Positions 25,566 to 34,152 of a DNA stretch of 64,000 nucleotides are shown here, piece after piece. Under the pieces are notes generated by a model. It was not told the origin of the DNA and made no database searches. It saw nothing but the letters and a program-made list of their open reading frames with translations. Each line of letters begins with the position of its first letter. Position 1 is the stretch's first letter. The position numbers and the translations under genes are program-made. This DNA comes from an uncultured Clostridium sp. (lineage in GTDB: Bacteria > Bacillota > Clostridia > TANB77 > CAG-508). The DNA is taken from the NCBI GenBank assembly GCA_900552555.1, contig URZW01000007.1, positions 1 to 64,000 of the forward strand, given 5' to 3'.

Positions 25566-27191
25566 ATGTCAACTTGTCTTGGATTGTATATAGAAGAAAA
25601 CCTAATTAAATATGCAAAAGTTTCAAAAGAACATGACCAAATAAAAGTCGAAACATTTGGTGTAAAGTTTTATGATGATTTAGATAAAGTTATAAAACAA
25701 ATAGTTGAAGAAACATATAGTTATAAAACACCAATTAGCATAAACTTATCAGAAGAAATGTACAATTATTTTGATGTGTTTGCAATGCTAAGTAAAAAAG
25801 ACTTACCAAAAGCAATCAAAACAGAATTTGAAGCATATTGTGGAGATAAAAATTACAATCCAAACGTATTTGAAACAAGATATGCGATAACACCAAATAC
25901 ACAAAATAAGGAAAAATTAAAAGTAATACATATAAGTGAAAACAAAATAGAATTAAACAAAGTATTACAAAGATTTAGTTCTTACAAATTACAGGGAATT
26001 GTACCTGTATCAATGTCAATATCAAGTGTGACTAAATTTGATGAAAAGGAAAATTGCTTAATTGTAAATATAGAAGCAAACACAACAGTAACAACAATAA
26101 TTGACCAAAATATTTATGATATAAATAAAATAGATGTGGGAAGTCAAGAAATATTAGACAAAATTAATTTAAAAGAAAATTCATATCAAAAAGCATATGA
26201 AATTTGTAAAGAAACAACAATTTATACATCAGAGGGTAAAGAGTTAACAAATGAAGAAACAAGTTATTTAGAAGACATGATGCCAACATTATATGAAATA
26301 GTTGGAAGTATAAGAAAAATAATAAATGAAAGTTTAGATAAAATAGAAAAAGTGTATATTACAGGAACAGGTGCTTTAATTAACAATATAGATTTATATT
26401 TTGAAGAGTATTTAGAAAATGTAAGATGTGAAATATTAAAACCTGGATTTGTAAAAATATCACCTGATGTAAATATAAAAGATTATGTAGAAGTTAATTC
26501 GGCTATATCTTTAGCATTAAGTGCTTTAGGACAAGGAATATCAGGAATGAACTTCAAAAAAAATACATTGATGGATAAATTGCCAGATATACTAAAAATG
26601 GAAGTTGGTAGTAAAAAGAAATCACCAGTTACAGCATCAAAAAAATCTTTCAAATTTGTCACAATGGACTTTAATATACCATTAGATAAAATAGAAAAAG
26701 GAATGCTAAGAGGTGTTGCGGGATTATTGGTTCTTTTCTTTGTATATTGTGGATTTTCAACAATGATATTAAAACAAATAAATCTAAAAAATGATGAGGC
26801 TAATAAATCTATACAAGATACAAATTCACAAATTTCATTAGTAGACAAAGATATTCAAAGCATACAAAATAAAACAAGTGATTATACAACAAAAATAAAC
26901 AATTTAAAACAAATAAATGAACAAATTGAAGAAAATAACAAAACAAAAAAAGCTATACCAAATTTATTAAATAGACTAATGTATGTTATGCCTACAGAGG
27001 TACAGCTAACATCAATTAAAAATACATCATCTACACATATAGAAATACAAGCACAATCATCAAGCTATGCAGATCTGGGATATTTGGCAGCTAGTATAAA
27101 AACAAATGGTATACTTACAAATGTTATAACTACTTCTGGACAAAAAGATAACAATATAGTAACAATAAAGATAGAAGGTGATTTGCCATGA
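25566..27191 (+). CDS. PilM-PilN fusion, pilus assembly platform protein
   Basis: 541 residues. The first ~330 residues have a PilM-like actin/FtsA fold (LGLYIEENLIKYAKVS at the start, IVNIEANTTVTTIIDQN, VYITGTGALINNIDLYFEEYL). A Lys-rich linker leads to a single membrane span (about 380-400, GVAGLLVLFFVYCGFSTMIL), a coiled coil (405-470) and a PilN-like ferredoxin-type domain (RLMYVMPTEVQLTSIKN to the end). Normally PilM and PilN are separate and joined by the PilN N-terminal tail; here they are one chain. Overlaps the PilO-like gene by 4 nt. Confidence 0.82.
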   Translation: MSTCLGLYIEENLIKYAKVSKEHDQIKVETFGVKFYDDLDKVIKQIVEETYSYKTPISINLSEEMYNYFDVFAMLSKKDLPKAIKTEFEAYCGDKNYNPNVFETRYAITPNTQNKEKLKVIHISENKIELNKVLQRFSSYKLQGIVPVSMSISSVTKFDEKENCLIVNIEANTTVTTIIDQNIYDINKIDVGSQEILDKINLKENSYQKAYEICKETTIYTSEGKELTNEETSYLEDMMPTLYEIVGSIRKIINESLDKIEKVYITGTGALINNIDLYFEEYLENVRCEILKPGFVKISPDVNIKDYVEVNSAISLALSALGQGISGMNFKKNTLMDKLPDILKMEVGSKKKSPVTASKKSFKFVTMDFNIPLDKIEKGMLRGVAGLLVLFFVYCGFSTMILKQINLKNDEANKSIQDTNSQISLVDKDIQSIQNKTSDYTTKINNLKQINEQIEENNKTKKAIPNLLNRLMYVMPTEVQLTSIKNTSSTHIEIQAQSSSYADLGYLAASIKTNGILTNVITTSGQKDNNIVTIKIEGDLP

Positions 27192-27922
27192 AAAAACTAT
27201 TAATAGGGATTGTAATAATTTTAGTTTTAGTATTAACTGGAGTAACAATAGTAAAAGGTCTTCAAATAGGAAATATAAAAATTCTGGGAATATTAGAAAT
27301 AAAAAATGAAAATGAAAAATTAGATGAAACAGTAAAAAAAGCAACAAAATTGGCAAGTACTGATTATCAAAAAAAGATAGATGATTTAAATTCAGCAACA
27401 AAAAAATTAGAAACAGAAAAAAGTAGTTATGAAGATATGGTAAGTGTAAGTACAGATTCTCAAGTTGAAACAGCAAATCAAAGTTCTAATTATATGAGTG
27501 ATTTCTTATGGATAAGAGTAGAAAATCACGCTAAAAGTGTTGGAGTAATAATGAAGATGGATATTACAAGAAGCTCAACAGGTGCTGAAAATGTATATAA
27601 CCTAAATTTTACTGCAACAGGAAGTTATGTGGGAATTGAAGAATTTATTACAGGAATAGAAGATGACTCTAAACTGGGATTTAAAATTGAAAACTTTGCA
27701 ATGACTTCTTCATCAGAAAATGGTGGAGAGGTACAAGCAACATTTGTATGTAAAGATATAAAAATTCAAGGATTATCTAATAGCTCTGTAACAACAGATT
27801 CTACAAGTACAATAAACCAAACAAATACAAATAATTCAACAAACACAACAAATACAAATAGTACAACAAATACAACAATTCAAGTTGATTCATCAAATGC
27901 CCAAAACAATACGGCACAATAA
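27188..27922 (+). CDS. PilO-like inner membrane protein
   Basis: 244 residues: membrane span 4-22 (LLIGIVIILVLVLTGVTIV), coiled coil about 40-85, then a ferredoxin-like domain (FLWIRVENHAKSVGVIMKM, SYVGIEEFITGIEDDSKLGFKIENF) as in PilO. The last ~45 residues are low-complexity Thr/Asn/Ser (TNTNNSTNTTNTNS) and may be an extracytoplasmic linker. Its ATG overlaps the pilMN stop (ATGA), supporting coupled translation and a PilN-PilO heterodimer. Confidence 0.75.
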   Translation: MKKLLIGIVIILVLVLTGVTIVKGLQIGNIKILGILEIKNENEKLDETVKKATKLASTDYQKKIDDLNSATKKLETEKSSYEDMVSVSTDSQVETANQSSNYMSDFLWIRVENHAKSVGVIMKMDITRSSTGAENVYNLNFTATGSYVGIEEFITGIEDDSKLGFKIENFAMTSSSENGGEVQATFVCKDIKIQGLSNSSVTTDSTSTINQTNTNNSTNTTNTNSTTNTTIQVDSSNAQNNTAQ

Positions 27923-27946
27923 AGATTTAGAAAGGAGTAGAACAAA

Positions 27947-28414
27947 ATGAAAACAGCTAAAAATATAATAAAAGAATTAATAATATTTTTATTGTTAGTA
28001 CTTGCAATTATATTAATTCTTGGAGTATTACTTTATGAATATGTACCAACAAATAAGATAATTCCTGAAAAGGTTTCGTATACTACTCCAGAAAATATAA
28101 AATCTGAATTACAAACAGATGAAAGTGTTGATAATACTGAAGTAGTGGTTACATATCAAATTGATTCAACAGACTTGAGTAATTACAAAAAAATAAATGA
28201 ATATGTTCCAGGAAAGAAAAATCCATTTGCATCAATAAAACAAGATAATACAACAACAGATGGAAATACAACAAGTGATACAACAGCTAATGCAAATACA
28301 ACATCAAATGGAAACGCTAATACAAGCAAAAATAATGATGCAAATCAACAAAGTAGTTCAAACACAAAAAATAATACAAGCAATGGATATCTTCCGGATA
28401 AAGGAACAAAATAA
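27947..28414 (+). CDS. Single-span protein in pilus operon
   Basis: 155 residues: N-terminal span (about 8-28, ELIIFLLLVLAIILILGVLLY), a short conserved part around NEYVPGKKNPFAS, and an Asn/Thr/Ser/Gln-rich tail of ~60 residues. The arrangement (membrane anchor, then a short motif with NPF) resembles PilP-like partners of PilO, but similarity is too weak to name it. Ribosome binding site AGAAAGGAG. It follows PilO by 24 nt. Confidence 0.6.
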   Translation: MKTAKNIIKELIIFLLLVLAIILILGVLLYEYVPTNKIIPEKVSYTTPENIKSELQTDESVDNTEVVVTYQIDSTDLSNYKKINEYVPGKKNPFASIKQDNTTTDGNTTSDTTANANTTSNGNANTSKNNDANQQSSSNTKNNTSNGYLPDKGTK

Positions 28415-28494
28415 ATTAGTTATTAACATTATATTTATTTTTATAAATATAGTATATATATATTATATCTAAAGAAAAAGGAGGGAAACATACG

Positions 28495-28713
28495 ATGAAA
28501 CAACAAAAAGGTATTACTTTAGTAGCATTAGTTATCACAATAATCATTCTTTTAATATTAGCTGGTATATCAATAGCAACATTACAAGGAAGTGGATTAT
28601 TCAGTAAAACAAAAGAGGCTAAAAATGCTTCAGAAAATGCTCAAATAAAAGAAAATTCAACACTAAATGACTATGAGTATCAAATGAATACATATTTAAA
28701 TGATGTTAAATAG
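28495..28713 (+). CDS. Small type IV pilin-like protein
   Basis: 72 residues: a short basic leader MKQQKG, then the hydrophobic helix ITLVALVITIIILLILAG, then an amphipathic helix (SKTKEAKNASENAQ). This is the class III-type prepilin signal, cleaved after Gly by PilD, but residue +1 is Ile and +5 is Ala instead of the usual Phe and Glu. Very short for a major pilin, so possibly a minor pilin or a stalk-only pilin. GGAGGG lies 9 nt upstream of ATG. The same N-terminus is seen in the proteins at 39236 and 44516. Confidence 0.8.
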   Translation: MKQQKGITLVALVITIIILLILAGISIATLQGSGLFSKTKEAKNASENAQIKENSTLNDYEYQMNTYLNDVK

Positions 28714-28730
28714 TATTATAAGAACTAAGC

Positions 28731-28766
28731 AAAGGCATATGCATAATAAATATGTATATGCCTTTT
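28731..28766 (+). terminator. Terminator between pilin and prepilin peptidase
   Basis: Stem AAAGGCATATGCATA / TATGTATATGCCTTTT (one mismatch region) with a 5-nt loop. It would partly end pilin transcripts, giving more pilin than peptidase mRNA. Confidence 0.7.
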
Positions 28767-28847
28767 AGAACAAATATGAGTAATTTTATATGTTAGAAAA
28801 TATGAATAAATTTTTAATATATGAAAAGTAAAAGTAAGGAAAAAGCA

Positions 28848-29654
28848 ATGGAAATATTTTTTTATATTATAATTTTTATGATTGGAATAACATTTGGCAG
28901 TTTCTATACTCTAGCAGTATATAGAATACCAAAAGGACAAGATATAACTCATACACATTCATATTGCCCAAAATGTAACCATAAATTAAATATATTTGAC
29001 TTAATACCAGTATTTAGTTATATATTTTTAGGTGGAAAATGTAGATACTGTAAACAAAAAATAAGACCAAGATATTTAATTTTAGAAACAATATCAGGCT
29101 TAGCTTTTGTGGGATTTGCATACTTAATGGGGCTAAGTGTATATAATTTGGATGCAATAAAAATAACTGAATATGTATTTTTTGCTTTATATTTTACATT
29201 TATTATTTTAATGGCAGGAATAGATAAAGAATATAAAACAATAAATAAACCAGTATTAATGTATGGAGTAATAATTTCAATTATGTATATATTATATCTA
29301 TACATAATAGAAAAAAATAGTATATATAGATATGGTATATATTTACTAGCTTTTGCAGTACTATTATTACTAGACACAATTAAACTAAGAAAAAAAGCAC
29401 AAGATAGTTATACATACTCAATATTGATGGTTATTATAATAATGGCAATATTTACAGGAGAATATGCAACAATAAATGCAATAATTTCAACATTACTTAT
29501 GATAGCAATAACAATACTTGTAAAAAAATTAAAACAACCTAAAAGCACAAAAACAACACAACAATATAGCAGTACGATAAAAATAGGATTATATTTAGCA
29601 ATAACAAACATTATTTATTTGATTATGGTTTTAGCATATTGTAAATTTATCTAG
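28848..29654 (+). CDS. Prepilin peptidase-like protein (PilD/A24)
   Basis: 268 residues from ATG 28848 (AAGGA 7 nt upstream); the ATG at 28821 has no site. An N-terminal methylase-type domain with a four-cysteine zinc site (CPKCNHKL and CRYCKQKI) and the hallmark GSFYTLAVYRIP and RPRYLILE, then about seven spans. The first catalytic Asp is in LMAGIDKEYKTI. The second, normally in GxGDxK, appears only as LLLLDTIKL, so the Gly residues are lost. The protein may be active with a relaxed motif or may be impaired. It is the only peptidase gene next to the pilins. Confidence 0.85.
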   Translation: MEIFFYIIIFMIGITFGSFYTLAVYRIPKGQDITHTHSYCPKCNHKLNIFDLIPVFSYIFLGGKCRYCKQKIRPRYLILETISGLAFVGFAYLMGLSVYNLDAIKITEYVFFALYFTFIILMAGIDKEYKTINKPVLMYGVIISIMYILYLYIIEKNSIYRYGIYLLAFAVLLLLDTIKLRKKAQDSYTYSILMVIIIMAIFTGEYATINAIISTLLMIAITILVKKLKQPKSTKTTQQYSSTIKIGLYLAITNIIYLIMVLAYCKFI

Positions 29655-29665
29655 AGAGGAAAAAA

Positions 29666-30097
29666 ATGTTAGTAAAAGAGGAAAAAGGATTAACGGGTGT
29701 AGATATAGCAATTTCAATTGTTGTTATGACAATATTTATAGCTATGATAGCTAATTTGATAGCAAATATAAATTTGAACACACAAGATATAAAAAGAAAA
29801 GCAACAGCAACATCATATGCGATACAAGAAATTGAAAAAGTTAAAGCACAAGGTTACATAGATGATTATAATTCAAAAGGAATTGATAGTGAAGATGTAT
29901 TAAAAGATGAAGATATCTACAGTAATTCTGAATTTTCGGGATATCACAAAAAAGTAACAATAAAGGATTATGTATTAGTAACAAATAATAAGAATAAAAA
30001 ACAAGATGTTGTAAAAGAAATAATGGTGGAAATGTCTTATAAATTGGGAGGTAAAGATAAAAAAGTTACTATTACAACTTATGTTGCAAGAAAATAG
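29666..30097 (+). CDS. PilV-like minor pilin
   Basis: 143 residues. Leader MLVKEEKG followed by LTGVDIAISIVVMTIFIAMI: a prepilin helix with Asp at +5, close to the usual Glu. The head domain has AIQEIEKVKAQGY, as in PilV/GspI minor pilins, and beta-rich sequence to the end (KKVTITTYVARK). Ribosome binding site AGAGAGG. Last gene of the operon. No PilB, PilC or PilT homologue is in the window. Confidence 0.75.
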   Translation: MLVKEEKGLTGVDIAISIVVMTIFIAMIANLIANINLNTQDIKRKATATSYAIQEIEKVKAQGYIDDYNSKGIDSEDVLKDEDIYSNSEFSGYHKKVTIKDYVLVTNNKNKKQDVVKEIMVEMSYKLGGKDKKVTITTYVARK

Positions 30098-30127
30098 TTA
30101 CGGTTTTGTAATTATAATTTATAGAAT

Positions 30128-30320
30128 ATGATATTTTGAATATATTTCGAATGTGACCAAAATAGTGCTACAAATTCTTAAGTAAATACTCAAAAGGGTC
30201 CTGTATTCGGGTATTGTTTGAGTATTTACATTAGAATTTGTTAACATTATGTCGGAAACATGAGAAAAATATGAAAAATATCATTTATAAGTATTTTAAC
30301 CAGTATCATTACTGAACTAT
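30128..30320. mobile_element. MITE-like hairpin element, family 2, copy 2
   Basis: The reverse orientation of the element at 10272-10494: ATGATATTTTGAATATATTT, CGAATGTGACCAAAATAGTG and GGGTCCTGTATTCGGGTATT are shared almost exactly. It contains an extra ~16 bp (TCGGAAACATGAG) in one arm and a less conserved outer end. It fills the space between the pilus operon and the next gene. Confidence 0.7.
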
Positions 30321-30396
30321 AACTAAAAACATTTTAAATTTTTTGTATAATTTTATTTTATATGATATAATAAGCAAAAAAATAAGGAACCAAAAA

Positions 30397-30903
30397 ATGA
30401 AAGTATTATATAAAAATAAAACAAAATATACAAAAGAAACATATGCAAAATATCTACAATTTCATCAAAAAAAATTTGGAAATAGATACACTTTTACCAC
30501 AATAATAACTATATTATTACTATGCTTTTGTATCATTACAAATTTACAATATTATAACAAACCATTAGCTTTTATATTATTAATTGTTTTACTAATTTTC
30601 TGTTCTTATAGATTTTTTCACCCAATAAAACTAGTAAAAAAAGAATTAAAAACAGAAAAATTCGAAAAAGAAAAAGAATTCACATTTAAATTCTATGAAA
30701 AATTTTTTACAATTTCCGATACAAAAAATTTAGAAAAAATAAGATATTGGCAATTGCATAAAATATACGAAACAGAAGCTTTTTTCTACATTTATATAGA
30801 TAAAAGTCATGCTTTCCTATTAGACAAATCAACATTTACTAAATGTAATGTATCAGAATTCTTAAAATTTATAAAAAGAAAAATTTGGTTTAAAATACTA
30901 TAA
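30397..30903 (+). CDS. YcxB-like membrane protein
   Basis: 168 residues from ATG 30397 with AAGGAAC upstream. Two adjacent spans (about 35-53 and 57-75, TIITILLLCFCIITNL and AFILLIVLLIFCSYRFF), then a soluble domain with EKFFTISDTKNLEKIRYWQLHKIYETEAFFYIYIDKSHAFLLDKS. This two-span plus PH-like tail with YIYIDKxxAFxLxKxxF is the YcxB family layout. Function is unknown in the family. Confidence 0.7.
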   Translation: MKVLYKNKTKYTKETYAKYLQFHQKKFGNRYTFTTIITILLLCFCIITNLQYYNKPLAFILLIVLLIFCSYRFFHPIKLVKKELKTEKFEKEKEFTFKFYEKFFTISDTKNLEKIRYWQLHKIYETEAFFYIYIDKSHAFLLDKSTFTKCNVSEFLKFIKRKIWFKIL

Positions 30904-30957
30904 ATTTTTAGATATTTTCGGAATCCAATTCCAAAAATATCTAAAATCTCCATAATT

Positions 30958-30990
30958 GAAAAAAGATGAAGTCACCCCTCATCTTTTTTT
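30958..30990. terminator. Bidirectional terminator
   Basis: Stem AAAAAAGATGA / TCATCTTTTTT, loop AGTCACCCC, T-rich on both strands. It ends ftsH on the minus strand and the YcxB-like gene on the plus strand. Confidence 0.85.
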
Positions 30991-30994
30991 ACAT

Positions 30995-32806
30995 TTACTC
31001 ACCTTCAAAAATTCTTTCAAATTCATCAGCTTCAATTTTCTCTTTTTCAAGTAAAACTGCAGCAACCGCATGTAATTTATCAACATGGTCTGTAAGAATT
31101 TGTTTAGCTCTGTTATAGCCTTTATCAATAATAGCCTTTGTTTCCTCATCTATTATACCTGCTGTTTCCTCTGAATATTCTTTAGATTGAGCAAAATCTC
31201 TACCCAAGAACACTTCACTTTGATCAGAACCAAGCATTAATGTTCCTATTCTTTCACTCATACCATATTTTGTAACCATGCTTCTAGCAATTTTTGTTGC
31301 TCTTTCTATATCATTACTTGCCCCTGTTGAAACATCATTTAATATTAATGCTTCTGCAACTCTACCACCTAAAAGAGATACAATATTTTCTTCCATTTCT
31401 GTTTTTGACATAAAGTTTTTATCTTCTGTTGGTCTATACATTGTATAACCACCAGCCATGCCTCTTGGTACAATTGATATTTGATGTACTGGGTCTTGTG
31501 TTTCTAAGTAATGACTTACTACTGCGTGACCGGCTTCATGGTATGATACAAGTCTATTTTCTTTTTCACTTCTAACTCTTGTTTTCTTTTCAGGTCCCAT
31601 AGTTACTTTAACCATAGCATCTTCAATTTCTTTCATTCCAATTTCAGTTAGATTTCTTCTTGCTGCAAGTAATGCCGCTTCATTTAATACATTTTCTAGG
31701 TCCGCACCTGCAAATCCAGATGTATTTTTTGCAATTACTTTTAAGTCAACATCGTCTGCTAATCTTTTCTTTCTAGAATGAACCTCTAATATTTGCTCTC
31801 TTGCTTTAACATCAGGAGCTCCAACAACTATTTGTCTGTCAAATCTTCCTGCTCTTAATAAGGCTTTGTCTAATACATCAGGTCTATTTGTTGCTGCTAA
31901 AACGATAACACCTTCATTATCTGAGAAACCATCCATTTCAACTAATAATTGATTTAATGTTTGTTCCCTTTCATCATGTCCACCGCCTAGGCCAGCACCC
32001 CTTTGACGTCCAACTGCATCAATTTCATCTATAAATATGATACATGGTGCATTTTTCTTAGCTTGTTCAAATAAATCCCTAACTCTTGAAGCACCAACAC
32101 CAACAAACATTTCAACAAAGTCTGAACCACTTATAATAAAGAATGGTACACCAGCTTCACCTGCAACTGCTTTTGCAAGTAATGTTTTACCAGTTCCTGG
32201 TTGACCTACTAATAAAACACCTTTTGGTATTCTTGCTCCCATATCTGTAAATTTCTTTGGATTTCTTAAAAATTCAACAATTTCTTGTAATTCTTCTTTT
32301 TCTTCGTCAACACCTGCAACATCGTCAAAAGAAATTTTATTTCTGTCTGCTGGTGTCATCATTCTAGCTTTGCTCTTACCAAATGACATTGATTTTCCAC
32401 CATTTTGTCCATTTGCTGCTCCACCCATCATAAAGAACCAGAATATAAAGAATATTATCAAAATTCCAAATGGTGTAAGTAAACCTAATATAATTGATAA
32501 TACTGATTCAGAACTTTCTTCTAAAGTGAATGCTCCATTTTTAATAAATTCATCAGTATAATTCATAAAGTTTTCCATATTTGGAATATTTACTTGTTTT
32601 TTTATTTTATCATCAGATAGTTGAACCGTTGCAGAAGTTCCATCTGCATCTATAACTATTGACTCTACTTTTCCCTCATTTATCTTCGCAATTAATTCTG
32701 AATATTTTAGTTTTGTATTTGTGTTTGTCATTATTGATGACAACAATACTATAAATATTACTCCGATTATTAGCCACATTGCTAATGTTTTAATTCCGTT
32801 TTTCAA
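30995..32806 (-). CDS. ftsH: ATP-dependent zinc metalloprotease FtsH
   Basis: 603 residues, canonical. Span 8-28, external domain, second span (about 105-125, [17 protein letters not shown]), Walker A GQPGTGKT near 205, Walker [17 protein letters not shown], pore loop [10 protein letters not shown], arginine finger region [10 protein letters not shown] and protease site HEAGH near 423. It degrades misassembled membrane proteins and regulators. It lies downstream of tilS on the same strand, the usual tilS-(hpt)-ftsH order, but hpt is missing here. A second FtsH is at 6677-8467. Confidence 0.96.
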   Translation of the reverse strand: MKNGIKTLAMWLIIGVIFIVLLSSIMTNTNTKLKYSELIAKINEGKVESIVIDADGTSATVQLSDDKIKKQVNIPNMENFMNYTDEFIKNGAFTLEESSESVLSIILGLLTPFGILIIFFIFWFFMMGGAANGQNGGKSMSFGKSKARMMTPADRNKISFDDVAGVDEEKEELQEIVEFLRNPKKFTDMGARIPKGVLLVGQPGTGKTLLAKAVAGEAGVPFFIISGSDFVEMFVGVGASRVRDLFEQAKKNAPCIIFIDEIDAVGRQRGAGLGGGHDEREQTLNQLLVEMDGFSDNEGVIVLAATNRPDVLDKALLRAGRFDRQIVVGAPDVKAREQILEVHSRKKRLADDVDLKVIAKNTSGFAGADLENVLNEAALLAARRNLTEIGMKEIEDAMVKVTMGPEKKTRVRSEKENRLVSYHEAGHAVVSHYLETQDPVHQISIVPRGMAGGYTMYRPTEDKNFMSKTEMEENIVSLLGGRVAEALILNDVSTGASNDIERATKIARSMVTKYGMSERIGTLMLGSDQSEVFLGRDFAQSKEYSEETAGIIDEETKAIIDKGYNRAKQILTDHVDKLHAVAAVLLEKEKIEADEFERIFEGE

Positions 32807-33070
32807 AATAATTCCTCCTTCTGCTTACTTTTAATAATTTTACTTTTGCAATCAATCTTTTTTTTTATTTCTTTTAGCAAAATATACTAAAGTTTTGCAC
32901 TACTATCAACTATAAAAATTTTATAACACATATATTTTGGTTTTGCAAGAATTTTTGTATTACTTTTTTATTACAAAAAACTGTTGACTTTCTAAGCATT
33001 ACGGATAGTCAACTTATGACAAATTATAGTTTATAAAATAAATTTTATTATTTTTTAAGCAATTTTATTA
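32807..33070. other. Intergenic region tilS-ftsH
   Basis: 264 bp, AT-rich. An AGGAGG site for ftsH is at the left edge. Near 32990-33017 GTTGACT and AGTCAAC form a 7-bp inverted repeat. No open frame of interest; the hpt gene that usually lies here is absent. Confidence 0.5.
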
Positions 33071-34099
33071 TTACATCAAATTTATAAAATAAATTTTTTG
33101 ATTTTTTACTAAAACTTTTATATTTTTATTTGGAGTTAGATATTTATTACCTATATTTTTTTTACATAATTTTATAATATCTTCTATATGTATTTTTTCT
33201 ATTCCTTTTGTTGTTCCCAAAAGTCTTGATATAGTATATAACAAAAGTCTTGATTTTATAACCTTTTCTTGCTTGTTAAAACCTTTTAAATCCATTACAA
33301 TTTGTTTTTTTTCTTCATGTTGCACATATTCTTTATACTTTTCTTCAACAACTTTTTCTAAATATTCATCTTCCTCTTTTACTAAATCTGATAGTCTATC
33401 CATTGTTTGAATTATATTTGGATTAAATTCTTCTTTAATGAATGGAATAACAATATTTCTTACTTTATTTCTAGTATAAACATTTTCAAAATTTGTTCTA
33501 TCAATTCTTGGTTCAATTCCATTTTGAGCACAATATTCTTCTATTTCAAATCTTTCACACTCAATTAAAGGTCGTATATATTTGTTATTCTTTATTGGTT
33601 CAATTCCCTTCAAACCTGCTATTCCGCTACCTCTTAGCATATTCATAATAATAGTTTCTATTTTATCATTTTTATTATGAGCAATAGCAATTTTATTTGC
33701 ATTCTCTTTTTCCAAAATTTCATCAAAAAATTCATATCTTGCATTTCTTCCCGCTTCTTCTGTTCCTATTTTTTTATTATTAGCAATTTTTTGAACATCT
33801 ATACTTTTTGCATAAAAAGTAACTCCTATTTTTTTGCAAAAATTTTCAACAAATTTTTGATCATCTATTGCTTCTTCCCTTATCATATGATTCACATGTG
33901 CAACTATTATATCAAAGTTCATGTGTTGTTTTTTGTCATTTCTTATGTCATTTAAAATATTTAACATAGCAATAGAGTCCGGTCCTCCTGAAACACCAAG
34001 AACCAGCCTATCTCCATCTTTTATTAAATTATATTTTTTTATTGTTTCCAAAACTTCTGTCAATAGGGACGCCCCTTTTTGACAACTTTTCTTTTCCAT
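33071..34099 (-). CDS. tilS: tRNA(Ile)-lysidine synthase
   Basis: 342 residues from ATG 34099. TilS adds lysine to C34 of tRNA-Ile(CAU). The PP-loop motif LGVSGGPDSIAM, VAHVNHMIREEA, GRNARYEFF, IAHNKNDKIETIIMNMLRGSG and RPLIECERFEIEEYC are all typical. The ATG at 34099 has AAAGGAA about 12 nt upstream; the frame extends to TTG 34123 inside a repeat. Residues about 4-14 (KSCQKGASLLT) are encoded by a family C repeat inserted in frame between MEK and the conserved EVLETIKKYNL, so the N-terminus has been lengthened by the repeat. Confidence 0.92.
   Translation of the reverse strand: MEKKSCQKGASLLTEVLETIKKYNLIKDGDRLVLGVSGGPDSIAMLNILNDIRNDKKQHMNFDIIVAHVNHMIREEAIDDQKFVENFCKKIGVTFYAKSIDVQKIANNKKIGTEEAGRNARYEFFDEILEKENANKIAIAHNKNDKIETIIMNMLRGSGIAGLKGIEPIKNNKYIRPLIECERFEIEEYCAQNGIEPRIDRTNFENVYTRNKVRNIVIPFIKEEFNPNIIQTMDRLSDLVKEEDEYLEKVVEEKYKEYVQHEEKKQIVMDLKGFNKQEKVIKSRLLLYTISRLLGTTKGIEKIHIEDIIKLCKKNIGNKYLTPNKNIKVLVKNQKIYFINLM
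34055..34092 (+). repeat. REP-like palindrome, family C, inside tilS 5' end
   Basis: TTCTGTCAATAGGGACG, CCCCTTTTT, GACAACTTTTCT: a 38-bp unit identical to that at 34115-34152, exactly 60 bp apart. Translated in frame as part of the tilS N-terminus. Confidence 0.88.
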
Positions 34100-34114
34100 T
34101 TGACTATCATTCCT

Positions 34115-34152
34115 TTCTGTCAATAGGGACGCCCCTTTTTGACAACTTTTCT
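34115..34152 (+). repeat. REP-like palindrome, family C, between RAYT and tilS
   Basis: A direct repeat of the preceding unit (period 60 bp). It lies 4 nt past the RAYT stop codon when read from that gene, and upstream of the tilS ribosome binding site. Confidence 0.88.

Noticed and set aside
34100..34123. TTG start for tilS at 34123
   Set aside because: The TTG is inside repeat C; ATG 34099 has AAAGGAA in place.
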